NCBI GenBank assembly: GCA_022870705.1
Contig: CP072107.1
Location: forward strand, 1,114,501-1,178,500
Direction: 5' to 3'
Origin: Oscillospiraceae bacterium CM
Lineage (GTDB): Bacteria; Bacillota; Clostridia; Oscillospirales; Oscillospiraceae
DNA: 64,000 bases
Position numbers and translations under genes: made by a program. The notes under the pieces are model-generated. The model was not told where the DNA came from, searched no databases, and saw only the letters and a list, made by a program, of their open reading frames with translations. Positions 23,622 through 32,462 of the stretch are shown in pieces (the stretch's first letter is position 1; every line of letters starts with the position of its first letter).

Positions 23622-25487
23622 ATGATGAAGATTAACGACTCATTAAGAAAAATCATGACGTTTGCCGCAGATGCTTTAAGCGTTGTATTCGGAAGCGTTT
23701 TGTGTACGGTCTTATACCATCCCGAGGCGTCGGTGACGGAGAACTTCTTGTCAATTCGTGCGTTTCTTCTGATGGTTATTATCACAATGGGGCTTTTCAG
23801 CATCATTTTGAGAACGTATAACGATCCGATCTTTGAAAACTTTTCATTAAGTGTCTTGTTTTCATCGGGGACTTTTTTAGTGGCGTTGGCTCTTGCGCTT
23901 GTGTTTCACCTGCTCGTTTATGGCCAGAGCTTTGATGTGATCTACCTCATCAACATTCTTGTTTACTCGATCTTTTTCCTCGGGACATACAGGCTCGCGC
24001 TGTTATTTCTCAGGCGCGCCGTTAATGTTATTTCTAACTTCAGCCGCTCGTCAACGATGCAGCGCGTGATCATCATGGGCGCCGGGGACGCCGGTAAATA
24101 TCTGGCGGACCTTCTTCGAAACGATAAGTCAAAAAACATGTACCCCGTCGCTTTTATTGACGACAATCCCGCCAAGGCGGGTAAAATGTTCAAAGGCCTC
24201 CGGGTCGTTGGCGGGCGGGCGCTTATCCCATACGCTGCCGAAAAATACAAGGCGGATACGATTATCATCGCTATCCCGTTTGTGGACAATTCAACGATCC
24301 GTGATATTTTCAGGCTCTGCAGCGAGGCCAACTTCAACGTCAAACGCTTTGGCAATATGACAACGTTCACGGCCGACGGCCTCTCAAAGGCAACGATCAA
24401 CGAAATCCACGTTGAAGACCTTTTGGGGCGTGATGTCGTCAAGCTTGACTTGGAAAGTGTGAGCGCCTATGTCACCGGCAAAACCGTTCTTGTGTCCGGC
24501 GGCGCTGGCTCTATCGGCTTCGAACTAGTCAACCAAATATTGAATTACAACGCGCGCCTCGTTGTCATTTTCGATATCAATGAAAACAAGCTGTTTGAAG
24601 CGGACGTTGAGCTGAGAAAAAAATACCCGAAAACGCAGTTTGTAACGGCAATCGGTTCCATCCAGGACCGGGCACGCCTGCGTGAGGTCTTTGACCTGTA
24701 CAAGCCGTCTATCGTTTTTCATGCTGCCGCGCATAAACATGTGCCGATGATGGAGCTCAACCCGCAAGAAGCGCTGAAAAACAATGTTATGGGAACGCTT
24801 TACATGGTTGAAATGGCCATTAAGCATCAGGTGGATAAGTTTATTCTGATTTCAACCGACAAAGCCGTGAATCCGACAAATATTATGGGCGCGACAAAGC
24901 GCGTTGCTGAAATGCTGATTCAGCGGGCGAACAGCTGGGGGACAACGCGATTTTCAGCGGTTCGTTTCGGCAACGTCCTTGGCAGCAACGGCAGTGTCGT
25001 CCCGCTGTTTAAAAAGCAGATTTCAGAAGGCGGCCCGGTGACGGTGACCGATAAAAATATCAAACGTTATTTTATGACGATTCCGGAAGCCGTCCAGCTC
25101 GTCCTGGAGACCGGCGCGCTGGCGAAGGGCGGGGAAATCTTCGTGCTTGACATGGGAGAGCCCGTTAGCATCTATGAGCTTGCCAAATCAATGATTCGCC
25201 TATCCGGACTCAAGCCGGATATAGATATTAAAATTGAATTTACAGGGCTGCGGCCCGGCGAAAAGCTTTTTGAAGAGTTGAGTCTCTCGGATGAAATCGT
25301 CTCAAAAACAGAAAACCAGCGCATATACATTCTGAAGGCCAACGGCAGCCCGCCGATCATATTCGAGGCTGAATTTGATAAGCTGTGCCAGTCCATCGAT
25401 AACAGGGATTTTGGCTCGGCGATTAAAAAAGTTGGTATTCTCGTTCCGACCTTTAAAAAGCAGGAAGTCGCTGTCACACGTGGCTGA
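23622..25487 (+). CDS. WbpM/FlaA1-type nucleotide-sugar 4,6-dehydratase, membrane-bound
   Basis: 621 residues. Four hydrophobic segments (residues 10-120) precede a first Rossmann region (VIIMGAGDAGKYLADLL) and the extended SDR domain: NAD motif GGAGSIG, FHAAAHKHVPMMELNP, and STDKAVNPTNIMGATK in which Met replaces the usual catalytic Tyr (the S-M-K triad of WbpM/PglF). It should convert UDP-GlcNAc to a 4-keto-6-deoxy sugar for capsule, exopolysaccharide or glycan synthesis at the membrane. The upstream c-di-GMP switch suggests control of surface glycans. Confidence 0.92.
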   Translation: MMKINDSLRKIMTFAADALSVVFGSVLCTVLYHPEASVTENFLSIRAFLLMVIITMGLFSIILRTYNDPIFENFSLSVLFSSGTFLVALALALVFHLLVYGQSFDVIYLINILVYSIFFLGTYRLALLFLRRAVNVISNFSRSSTMQRVIIMGAGDAGKYLADLLRNDKSKNMYPVAFIDDNPAKAGKMFKGLRVVGGRALIPYAAEKYKADTIIIAIPFVDNSTIRDIFRLCSEANFNVKRFGNMTTFTADGLSKATINEIHVEDLLGRDVVKLDLESVSAYVTGKTVLVSGGAGSIGFELVNQILNYNARLVVIFDINENKLFEADVELRKKYPKTQFVTAIGSIQDRARLREVFDLYKPSIVFHAAAHKHVPMMELNPQEALKNNVMGTLYMVEMAIKHQVDKFILISTDKAVNPTNIMGATKRVAEMLIQRANSWGTTRFSAVRFGNVLGSNGSVVPLFKKQISEGGPVTVTDKNIKRYFMTIPEAVQLVLETGALAKGGEIFVLDMGEPVSIYELAKSMIRLSGLKPDIDIKIEFTGLRPGEKLFEELSLSDEIVSKTENQRIYILKANGSPPIIFEAEFDKLCQSIDNRDFGSAIKKVGILVPTFKKQEVAVTRG

Positions 25488-25506
25488 ACGGACTATATAT
25501 CTTGCA

Positions 25507-25538
25507 GACAAAGGCCCCTTTTATAGGGGCCTTTGTCC
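25507..25538 (+). terminator. Hairpin downstream of the dehydratase gene
   Basis: ACAAAGGCCCC pairs with GGGGCCTTTGT; no long T run follows, so termination may be modest. Confidence 0.6.
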
Positions 25539-25590
25539 GGCAATAGACAGTTATTGTCATGCATCCTTATTTATGAAACGGGGCGTTTAC

Positions 25591-26295
25591 ATGAAAAAAA
25601 AACTAGGGTCCTTTCTCGTCGCCTGCTTGGTATTCGTGTCATTATCTGCCTGCAAATCAGGCGGTCTGATGCTTACATATGCAACGCCACCGGATGGTTC
25701 GGTCAACCCGATATCGTCCCCTTATCCGACGGGTGATACTGCGGCAACGGCCGGGGAAGAGACCGCGTCGCCGCTCCCGGCTGACACTGATGCGCCGTCA
25801 GCCTCCTCGAATTCAAAGCCGACATCGACGCCGGGTGACAGTGGCCCGACGGGGAGCATTTTCAGCGTTGTGGTCGGCACTGTCCGGTTGACGCTTCAGG
25901 AGCAGATTCCCGAGGCTACGCTAAATAAAATTCCATTAAAGCGCCTCGCCGACAAGACAGAAGTTTTGGGTGAGGGGAACGACACCTTTACCGGTTCGTC
26001 TGTGCGAACGGTTCAGTACAGTGGCCTAAAGCTCCTGCTCTTTGCGCCGAAGGATGACATCACAACGTTCTGGCTCATGCAGATTCAGGTGACCGACAAG
26101 ACCATTGCGGCATTCGCTGCTCTGCACGTTGGCGACACGCTCAATACGGTGTTGAAGGTCTTCCCGGAAGCCGAAAAAGCAGAAAATCAAAGTGGGTCCG
26201 ATATTTACCGCTACAGTGAGGAGTATGATGAGCTGGCATTTACAATAGTTGGCAATAAAGTCACAGAAATGACGTTGACGTATTACATGCCTTAG
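25591..26295 (+). CDS. Putative lipoprotein of unknown function
   Basis: Start ATG 25591 (234 residues); the frame is open far upstream but lacks support there. A lipoprotein signal peptide ends in LSAC with Cys19 at the expected +1 position. A low-complexity Ser/Thr/Pro/Asp linker (about residues 30-88) is followed by a globular C-terminal domain (about 90-234) with alternating strands (LLLFAPKDDITTFWLMQIQV, VGDTLNTVLKVFPEAEK). No family is recognised. It should be anchored on the outer face of the membrane. Confidence 0.75.
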   Translation: MKKKLGSFLVACLVFVSLSACKSGGLMLTYATPPDGSVNPISSPYPTGDTAATAGEETASPLPADTDAPSASSNSKPTSTPGDSGPTGSIFSVVVGTVRLTLQEQIPEATLNKIPLKRLADKTEVLGEGNDTFTGSSVRTVQYSGLKLLLFAPKDDITTFWLMQIQVTDKTIAAFAALHVGDTLNTVLKVFPEAEKAENQSGSDIYRYSEEYDELAFTIVGNKVTEMTLTYYMP

Positions 26296-26310
26296 TCATA
26301 TATAAACATC

Positions 26311-26340
26311 AAAAAGGAGGCATAAGGCCTCTTTTTTGAT
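26311..26340 (+). terminator. Intrinsic terminator after the lipoprotein gene
   Basis: AAAAAGGAGGC pairs with GCCTCTTTTTT (one bulged G) with a T run. Confidence 0.75.
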
Positions 26341-26439
26341 TAAAATCGGTAAATAATGAGAAAATATTGAAAATATGCTTGAAATAATTAATATACTGTC
26401 ATATAATACTATCGAACGTTAATATAAAGGAGCCGTCAT

Positions 26440-26997
26440 ATGGATTCGGATTTAAGGGCACGAATCAAGGAAGTCGCCGTCGAACATTTCAACAGAGACG
26501 GCTATCACGGCGCAACGATTCGCAATATTGCGAAAGATGCCAATTGCTCCCTGCCGATGGTCTATTACTATTTCAGCAGCAAAAAAGAGCTTTTTCACGA
26601 GATTATAAAAAAAGACTATTTTGAACTGCTCAACAGGCATTCCAGACAAATCAAAGAAAATAATATTGTCGAGTATTACACAAAATACGTTTACACCCTC
26701 AACCAGCTCGATAGCTACGATAAAAAGGTTTTTCGCCTTGGCGTAAAAGTAAGCTTATCATTCGACGGCGACGAGGAACTGTCAGAAATTATGGATGAGT
26801 GGGAAAAATCTCTCATCCCGTGGCATTTCCAGCTTGTGATGCCGCACCTTGGTGATGTTGAAAACTGGATTGTCATCATCCGAACGCTGATTCATCTGCT
26901 GGACAATTTGATTGAAACAATTGTCGTCAAAAACCGCTATATTTCTGAAGAAGCTATCCGCGAGGACTTATGCATTATTCTCGATAAAGGGGCATAA
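26440..26997 (+). CDS. TetR/AcrR-family transcriptional regulator
   Basis: 185 residues. The N-terminal HTH is typical: AVEHFNRDGYHGATIRNIAK, then NCSLPMVYYYFSSKKELFHEI (residues 9-52). The remaining 130 residues form an all-helical ligand-binding and dimerisation domain with no recognisable specificity. AAAGGAG lies upstream of the ATG. The regulated genes cannot be named; the immediate neighbours are a lipoprotein gene and two genes of unknown function. Confidence 0.9.
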   Translation: MDSDLRARIKEVAVEHFNRDGYHGATIRNIAKDANCSLPMVYYYFSSKKELFHEIIKKDYFELLNRHSRQIKENNIVEYYTKYVYTLNQLDSYDKKVFRLGVKVSLSFDGDEELSEIMDEWEKSLIPWHFQLVMPHLGDVENWIVIIRTLIHLLDNLIETIVVKNRYISEEAIREDLCIILDKGA

Positions 26998-27017
26998 AAA
27001 AAGCCGTCTGACCGGCT
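26996..27017 (-). terminator. Short minus-strand terminator inside the TetR-unknown gene gap
   Basis: On the minus strand AGCCG pairs with CGGCT around a 6-nt loop, followed by seven T. It is oriented to stop transcripts coming from the gene at 27338-27814 after they have crossed the antisense of the gene at 27034-27336. Confidence 0.55.
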
Positions 27018-27033
27018 GAAAAGGGGAAAAGGT

Positions 27034-27336
27034 ATGGAAACAAAAACGATGAAACACGCTTTTGACAGCATCTGCACAACATCAAGCGTTGACCCGTCCC
27101 TGCGTGACGTCAATAGAAAAATTCTTGAAACCGGCTTTATGGTGGTTTCGGCGGCAAATGATTTACCAGTGCCGGCTGAAAACGTACCAACCGATGGCGA
27201 CAATCAGCTAACGTCAAGCGCCGTATTTCGCTCGCTTATTAATGCCGGCAGCTGCGCCAACGCAACGTCGTCCTTTCATGAAGGTTATCTGACGCTTCTG
27301 CATCAGGGTATTTATCTCAGGGGCTGCCTCGGCTGA
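27034..27336 (+). CDS. Protein of unknown function (100 aa)
   Basis: 100 residues with AAGGGGAAAAGGT before the ATG. No signal peptide, TM helix or recognised domain; three Cys, acidic-to-neutral composition, and a C-terminal amphipathic stretch (YLTLLHQGIYLRGCLG). It ends 1 nt before the end of a convergent gene, with no hairpin between them. The codon pattern looks like its neighbours, supporting a real gene, but the function is unknown. Confidence 0.55.
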   Translation: METKTMKHAFDSICTTSSVDPSLRDVNRKILETGFMVVSAANDLPVPAENVPTDGDNQLTSSAVFRSLINAGSCANATSSFHEGYLTLLHQGIYLRGCLG

Positions 27337-27337
27337 T

Positions 27338-27814
27338 TTACGAGAGGACGGTAACGGGACGGAGCGCTTTGAGCATCACGGAGACATCGTCTGGCGAGTA
27401 TGGCTTTTCACATGTCATCAGATTAAACAGCCGCAGCCTAATGAGGCGTTCGGCTGACGGATTTGTGCAGGCGGTCAGCATTCCGCTCAAGCGTTGAAGC
27501 GTTGCGTCGCGCCCTGTGGCCGCCGCGGCGACGAGATCCGCTCTATATTCGTAACGCATGTCCCACGGCTTCCAGACATCGGCAAAATAAAGATGCGAGA
27601 CTTCATGCCACAACCTGTTCAGGAAAAGCGTTTTTCCAAAACGCGCAAGCTTTGCGCCGACGACGATGAAACAGGTACCGTCCTGATAAAGGGCGCTTTT
27701 GGCGTCTTTTTCATCTTTTGTGACGAATACAGGTATGCCATGCCAGCAACCGAGATATAGGCACCATTGTTCCGATCTTTCGACGCTCAAGCAGACAAGT
27801 TTATTGATTTCCAT
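27338..27814 (-). CDS. Unknown protein with HExxH metalloprotease-like motif
   Basis: ATG at 27814 gives 158 residues (a GTG six codons upstream is an alternative). The segment LNRLWHEVSHLYF contains HEVSH, a zinc HExxH motif, and RYEYRADLVAAAA about 15 residues later could supply the third ligand Glu, as in minimal gluzincin-like or ImmA/IrrE-like peptidases. No TM or signal peptide. Could be a regulator-cleaving protease or an inactive relic; a chance HExxH is possible. Convergent with the unknown 100-residue gene. Confidence 0.6.
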   Translation of the reverse strand: MEINKLVCLSVERSEQWCLYLGCWHGIPVFVTKDEKDAKSALYQDGTCFIVVGAKLARFGKTLFLNRLWHEVSHLYFADVWKPWDMRYEYRADLVAAAATGRDATLQRLSGMLTACTNPSAERLIRLRLFNLMTCEKPYSPDDVSVMLKALRPVTVLS

Positions 27815-27910
27815 CCTAATACCGCCCGTCACTGTTTAATACCGACATTATAACGGCACAATTCGGCGAAATAAGATGAAAGGTGACGAAGGTGGAAAAT
27901 TATACCATAA

Positions 27911-27940
27911 ACCGGCCGAAAGGCCGGCTTTTGTTTTGCG
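27911..27940 (+). terminator. Plus-strand hairpin with T-rich tail upstream of the HExxH gene
   Basis: CCGGCC-GAAA-GGCCGG followed by CTTTTGTTTT reads as a plus-strand terminator, though no plus-strand gene ends directly before it; the nearest is the gene at 27034-27336 on the far side of the convergent gene. Confidence 0.55.
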
Positions 27941-28016
27941 CTTGGATAAATCTGCATTTATGTTTTTTCTATTAATGAAAATAATAGTAGGACTAAGCTT
28001 TTAGATGGAGACGAGA

Positions 28017-29606
28017 ATGTTCGGATATTTTTTGAGAAAAGCGGGTGTTTGGTTTGCCGGGAAGCAGGAAATGACCCGACAAAAACCACGGCCTGAAAAG
28101 GACGATCATATTTCAGCCGCACTTGACGATGTTGTCACAATAATTAAAAACAGTACGTTTTCAAGCAATGATATTGTGATTCGAAGGTTTTATATTGACG
28201 GGAAAATCGCTGCCGACTGCGCGCTCGTTTTTGTTGACGGGCTTGTCAACGGCAAACTCATCAATGACGACGTTATTAAGCCGCTCCTATTTCAATCAGC
28301 TTCGACACCGCCAGAAATCAAACACGAAGACATTATTGGTTATATTGAAAGAACCTTGATTTCAATTAATGAGATCAAGGTGCTCACAACACTGTCCGAT
28401 GCAATGGACGCCGTCTTATCTGGCGACGTCGTTTTGTTTGTAAACGGTGAGACGAGAGCCATCGATATGAACTCAAAGGGATGGGAAAAGCGCGGCATTT
28501 CCGAACCAACAAGCGAAGCTGTCATCCGCGGCCCGCGCGAAAGCTTTATTGAGAGTATGCGAACAAACACGGCGCTGATCCGCCGAAAAATCAAAAACCC
28601 TGCTTTAACTTTTGAGTCGATGACGATCGGCCGGCGAACGAGAACAAATGTCGTCATAGCCTATATAAGCGGTCTGGCAAAAAAAGAGCTTATCGATGAA
28701 GTCCGCCGCCGCATTGAGGCGATTAAAACGGACGCTATTTTAGAGTCCGGCTATATCGAGCAATTAATTGAGGATTCTCCGGGCTCGATTTTTGCGACAA
28801 TTGGATACACGGAAAAGCCGGACGTTGTTGCGGCAAAGCTGCTTGAAGGGCGCGCTGCGATTCTTGTCGATGGCACACCTTTTGTCTTGACCGTACCATT
28901 TTTACTGCTAGAGAGCTTTCAGGCGGCTGAGGACTATTATTTTCGCCCGTACTACGCGACATTTACGCGGATAATCCGCGTCATCGGATATCTCATTACA
29001 ATTTTAGCGCCTGCTTTTTATGTCGCTGTGACGACGTATCATCAGGAACTCATCCCAACAAGCCTTTTAATCACGTCAGCCAGCGCACGTGAGGGTGTTC
29101 CTTTTCCAGCATTTGTTGAAGCGCTGATTATGATTATAACGTTTGAAATTTTGAGAGAGGCCGGTGTGCGTCTGCCTCGGCCGGTCGGGCAGGCACTGAG
29201 TATTGTCGGTGCACTTGTTATTGGCGAATCGGCCGTCGCTGCGGGGCTGATCGGTGCGCCGATGGTTATCGTTGTAGCCATTACGGCGGTTTCCGGTTTT
29301 CTAGTATCGGGGCAAAATGACTCGGCCGTTATCCTGCGGCTTGTCCTGCTTGTTCTGGCAGCGGTTCTGGGGGGGTTCGGTATCACACTTGGGCTTCTGG
29401 GGGCGCTGGTGCATATGTCGTCACTCGAATCCTTTGGATATGATTACCTGTCGCCAACGGTGCCTTTTGACCTTGAGGATTCTAAAGACGCCATTATCCG
29501 CGCACCGCTTTGGATGATGCTTAGCCGGCCGAAAGGGATGGCGCTTGATCACCAGCGGAGAAACTATGATATCCCGCCGACCGACAATAACAAAGAAGGG
29601 GAATAG
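28017..29606 (+). CDS. Spore germinant receptor subunit A (GerA/GerKA family)
   Basis: Start ATG 28017 (529 residues) has GGAG about 8 nt upstream; an ATG at 28005 is also in frame. A cytoplasmic N-terminal domain (about 1-285) precedes a membrane domain of about five helices. Family blocks seen: DIVIRRFYIDGKIAADCALVF, GDVVLFVNGETRAIDMNSKGW, EPTSEAVIRGPRESFIESMRTN, and VTTYHQELIPTSLLITSASAREGVPFP in the membrane part. With the next two genes it forms an A-C-B germinant receptor operon of the spore inner membrane. Confidence 0.95.
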   Translation: MFGYFLRKAGVWFAGKQEMTRQKPRPEKDDHISAALDDVVTIIKNSTFSSNDIVIRRFYIDGKIAADCALVFVDGLVNGKLINDDVIKPLLFQSASTPPEIKHEDIIGYIERTLISINEIKVLTTLSDAMDAVLSGDVVLFVNGETRAIDMNSKGWEKRGISEPTSEAVIRGPRESFIESMRTNTALIRRKIKNPALTFESMTIGRRTRTNVVIAYISGLAKKELIDEVRRRIEAIKTDAILESGYIEQLIEDSPGSIFATIGYTEKPDVVAAKLLEGRAAILVDGTPFVLTVPFLLLESFQAAEDYYFRPYYATFTRIIRVIGYLITILAPAFYVAVTTYHQELIPTSLLITSASAREGVPFPAFVEALIMIITFEILREAGVRLPRPVGQALSIVGALVIGESAVAAGLIGAPMVIVVAITAVSGFLVSGQNDSAVILRLVLLVLAAVLGGFGITLGLLGALVHMSSLESFGYDYLSPTVPFDLEDSKDAIIRAPLWMMLSRPKGMALDHQRRNYDIPPTDNNKEGE

Positions 29607-29609
29607 TCA

Positions 29610-30803
29610 ATGGGGAAAGCCGTCAGGAAGATTGTCACGTTCATTGTCGCCGCCTGCCTGATGGCGGGTTTATCCGGCTGCTATGACAGGCGTGAGCTCG
29701 ATACGCTTGGGATCGTACTCGGCGTCGGTCTTGATAAATCAGAGACGGAGGGGGAGACGGACGTCACCGTTCAGATGGCTAATCCTGGCGGGGCCTCATC
29801 GTCAAAATCGTCTAAAGGCTCGAAGGCTGGCGAAAAGGGCACCGGCACGGAAGAAGCCTATATCAATCAAACCGGCAGCGGTAAACTGATCAATGATATT
29901 ATTCGCGATATGCAGCACGAAATGAGCCGCCGTATCTATGTCGCGCACAGTCAGGTCATGGTTATCGGGGAAGATCTGGCTAAAAGCGGTTTGCGGGACA
30001 GTCTGGATTTTTTTCTTCGGGCACCGGAAGCGCGTATGACGCTGTACGTATTTGTCGCGAAAGGACGTGCGCAGGAGATTTTGAGTACAAAGCCAGAATT
30101 TGAAAAAATAACAAGCACGGAGCTTTCAAAAATGCTCAAAGACCAAAAAATTACGTCGGAAGCGCCAATTATAACGGAATTTGATTTTGTCGAATCAATC
30201 TGCAGCAAGACGACGGCTGCTTATGCCCCACTTGTCCGTTTAGATGAAAACAACGGGAAAAAAAGACTGACGGTTGAGGGCTGCGCCGTATTTGATCAAA
30301 GCCGCATGGTGGGAGAATTAAATGCCGTTGAAACCCGCGGGCTTCTATTTGCCACTGGAAAAACGCAGACTGGCGTCATCCCTGTTTCGGTAGAAGGCGT
30401 CTCCTCAACCATTGAAATCAAGGAAGCGTCAAGCAACGTCACGCCGACGCTTTACACAGACGGTACGGCTGCCTTCAATATTGACATCAAAACACTGATT
30501 GGCATCGGCGATCAGACGGGCACGCTCACGCTTTCGGATGAAAAAACGTTTGCGCCGGTCCTTGCGGCCACTGCCGAAGCGATTAAAGGCGAAATATTAA
30601 GCGCCGTTGAAAAGTCCAAGGAGCTTGACGCCGACATTTTTGGGTTTGGCGAGATGCTCTATCGGAAATATCCGAAACAGTGGGAGAAGCTGAAGGACAA
30701 CTGGAAAAACGCCTATAAAAACATCACAGTTACCGTCAGCGTAAATGCCAAAGCTGATGGTAGCGGCCGCATCGGCAAACCGCTGGCGCCGGAGGGCAAT
30801 TGA
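29610..30803 (+). CDS. Spore germinant receptor subunit C, Ger(x)C lipoprotein
   Basis: 397 residues. Lipoprotein signal ending LSGC (Cys26) followed by YDRRELDTLGIVLGVGLDKS, the Ger(x)C N-terminal signature. A Ser/Lys/Gly-rich insert lies near residues 58-78 and the three-domain body follows (GKLINDIIRDMQHEMSRRIY, AHSQVMVIGEDLAKSGLRDSL). The lipid anchor attaches it to the outer face of the spore inner membrane where it works with subunits A and B. Starts 3 nt after the A subunit. Confidence 0.95.
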   Translation: MGKAVRKIVTFIVAACLMAGLSGCYDRRELDTLGIVLGVGLDKSETEGETDVTVQMANPGGASSSKSSKGSKAGEKGTGTEEAYINQTGSGKLINDIIRDMQHEMSRRIYVAHSQVMVIGEDLAKSGLRDSLDFFLRAPEARMTLYVFVAKGRAQEILSTKPEFEKITSTELSKMLKDQKITSEAPIITEFDFVESICSKTTAAYAPLVRLDENNGKKRLTVEGCAVFDQSRMVGELNAVETRGLLFATGKTQTGVIPVSVEGVSSTIEIKEASSNVTPTLYTDGTAAFNIDIKTLIGIGDQTGTLTLSDEKTFAPVLAATAEAIKGEILSAVEKSKELDADIFGFGEMLYRKYPKQWEKLKDNWKNAYKNITVTVSVNAKADGSGRIGKPLAPEGN

Positions 30804-30804
30804 T

Positions 30805-31905
30805 ATGAAAGCTCAAATAACCGCGAAGCAAATTATGTATGCGTCGGCCGTTATCATCATCGCTACTAGTCTGATGACAAAGCATCTGTATACGTTTTTA
30901 GGGACGGAAGCCTGGGTTGCCGTTATAATAGGGCTGCTCCTCAGCGCGCTTTATACCGCGATATACGCGGGTTTAAGCTATCAATTTCCTGGCTCTTCAC
31001 TTGTTGAAATCAGTGAGGCTGTCTTCGGAAAGGTCATTGGGAAAATTATTTCAATTTTCTATCTTTATTTTTTTATTACAATAGCCGCCGTTAACACAAA
31101 CAGCATGGGCACGTTTATTAAAAACTTTGTTCTTCAAAATACCCCCCTGATCTTAATTATGCTATCCTTTACGGCTGTCTGTGTTTGGGCTGTCCGGAAA
31201 GGGCCGTCAAATATGCTCAAATACGGCATGCTGTTCGCCGTCGGCAGTACACTGATTATTCTATTAAATCTGCTGCTGCTGTACAAAGTAATTCATTACA
31301 AGAATTTTCTCCCGATTTTTGTAAAACCGCCCGTCGATTATTTCGCGGCCTCGCATTTGATCTCGCTTATTCCGCTGGCAGACCCGTTTTTGTTGCTTAT
31401 GTTTCAGCCAAATATGCAAAATCCGCGTGCGTTTGGGAAAGCGCTTTTTAATGGTCTTGCGCTTGGCGGGGCCGTTCTTCTCATCATCGTTTTAAGAGAT
31501 ATTGCCGTGCTCGGAAACATATCAACAATATTTTCATTTCCAGCATACGCCGTCGTTCGAATGATCGACGTGGGGGACATCCTGACGCGTATGGACATCA
31601 TTTATGTATTTACGCTTATTGCGCTCATGTTCTTTAAGGTATCCGTTGCGCTTTACGCTGCAGTCTCCACCTTCCAACGGCTGTGTAAATTTGAATCGTA
31701 CCAGTTTCTCGTGTATATTATGGGCGCGCTGCTCATCTTGTACGCCAATAACGCGTTTCATTCCATGTTTGACCACAGCGCTTGGTTTACAAGCGGCGCC
31801 GCTGCATTTCAAGTGACCTTTTTCGCCGTTTTCCTGCCGCTTGCAACGTTACTGACGGCGCTTATAAGAGGCATGTTTAAAAAGCCACAGACAGCCGGAC
31901 AGTAA
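30805..31905 (+). CDS. Spore germinant receptor subunit B (GerAB/endospore germination permease)
   Basis: Start ATG 30805, right after the C-subunit stop with GGAGGG upstream; 366 residues. About ten TM helices of the APC-superfamily GerAB type, beginning ITAKQIMYASAVIIIATSLM and with PFLLLMFQPNMQNPRAFGKA in the middle. In receptors of this kind the B subunit binds the germinant, often an amino acid. Third gene of the operon; the specific germinant cannot be predicted. Confidence 0.94.
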   Translation: MKAQITAKQIMYASAVIIIATSLMTKHLYTFLGTEAWVAVIIGLLLSALYTAIYAGLSYQFPGSSLVEISEAVFGKVIGKIISIFYLYFFITIAAVNTNSMGTFIKNFVLQNTPLILIMLSFTAVCVWAVRKGPSNMLKYGMLFAVGSTLIILLNLLLLYKVIHYKNFLPIFVKPPVDYFAASHLISLIPLADPFLLLMFQPNMQNPRAFGKALFNGLALGGAVLLIIVLRDIAVLGNISTIFSFPAYAVVRMIDVGDILTRMDIIYVFTLIALMFFKVSVALYAAVSTFQRLCKFESYQFLVYIMGALLILYANNAFHSMFDHSAWFTSGAAAFQVTFFAVFLPLATLLTALIRGMFKKPQTAGQ

Positions 31906-31949
31906 CATCAAGTCAATCGTGTTGATTTCAGATGAAGGGGGATAAGAAA

Positions 31950-32174
31950 ATGCTTGCCGTTGTCATCATGATCTTTGCTTTTATGGCACTTGCTGATTTC
32001 TCAAAACTCATTCGCGAAAAGAAACAAAAGGAGATCATTGTTTTGGTTGGTTTTTACGGCGTTGTGACGACGCTTGCTGTTATTCTTGTGCTAAAAGGGT
32101 CGCTGCCAAGCCCATTGTCGGGCGTCCGGTATTTGCTGGGGAACGTCCTGCATCTTCGTTATCCTGGGTATTAA
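31950..32174 (+). CDS. Small membrane protein downstream of the germinant receptor operon
   Basis: ATG 31950 is chosen (74 residues) because AAGGGGG lies 8 nt upstream; an ATG at 31932 is in frame. Two hydrophobic helices (MLAVVIMIFAFMALADF and IIVLVGFYGVVTTLAVILVL) flank a basic loop REKKQKE. It matches the small two-helix proteins often encoded next to gerA operons, which are candidate fourth (D-type) receptor subunits; that role is inferred from context. Followed by a terminator. Confidence 0.7.
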   Translation: MLAVVIMIFAFMALADFSKLIREKKQKEIIVLVGFYGVVTTLAVILVLKGSLPSPLSGVRYLLGNVLHLRYPGY

Positions 32175-32219
32175 AATAGAGGATAAATCATCGTTCAATT
32201 GAGCTCATAAACACTTTAC

Positions 32220-32250
32220 AAAGGCCGGTTTTGAGACGGCCTTTTAGGTC
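32220..32250 (+). terminator. Terminator of the germinant receptor operon
   Basis: AAAGGCCG (32220-32227) pairs with CGGCCTTT (32237-32244), followed by a T-rich stretch. Confidence 0.75.
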
Positions 32251-32257
32251 TTTTTCG

Positions 32258-32286
32258 TTGACAAGCTTTTCGTTTTATGTTAATAT
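32258..32286 (+). promoter_or_regulatory. Promoter of the tRNA-Ser genes
   Basis: TTGACA (32258-32263), 17-nt spacer, TAATAT (32281-32286), ending 17 nt before the first tRNA. Confidence 0.8.
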
Positions 32287-32303
32287 TCATGTTGCGCTTA
32301 AAC

Positions 32304-32392
32304 GGAGAGATACCGAAGTGGTTATAACGGAACGGTCTTGAAAACCGTCGTACGGCAACGTACCGTGGGTTCGAATCCCACTCTCTCCGCCA
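32304..32392 (+). tRNA. tRNA-Ser (UGA anticodon)
   Basis: Acceptor GGAGAGA pairs with TCTCTCC, the anticodon loop CTTGAAA carries TGA, the long variable arm and TTCGAATC T-loop are present, and 3' GCCA is encoded. The long extra arm is the serine type. Confidence 0.95.
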
Positions 32393-32462
32393 TCATTTTC
32401 GGAAATCGGTGTGCTTGCCGTTCTTATTAAATCAACAGTTAATTTTATATGTCAAATTATTC

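Noticed and set aside
25375-25590. N-terminal extension of the lipoprotein gene overlapping the dehydratase gene
   Set aside because: The extension lacks an SD, overlaps a conserved gene and would bury the lipoprotein signal peptide.
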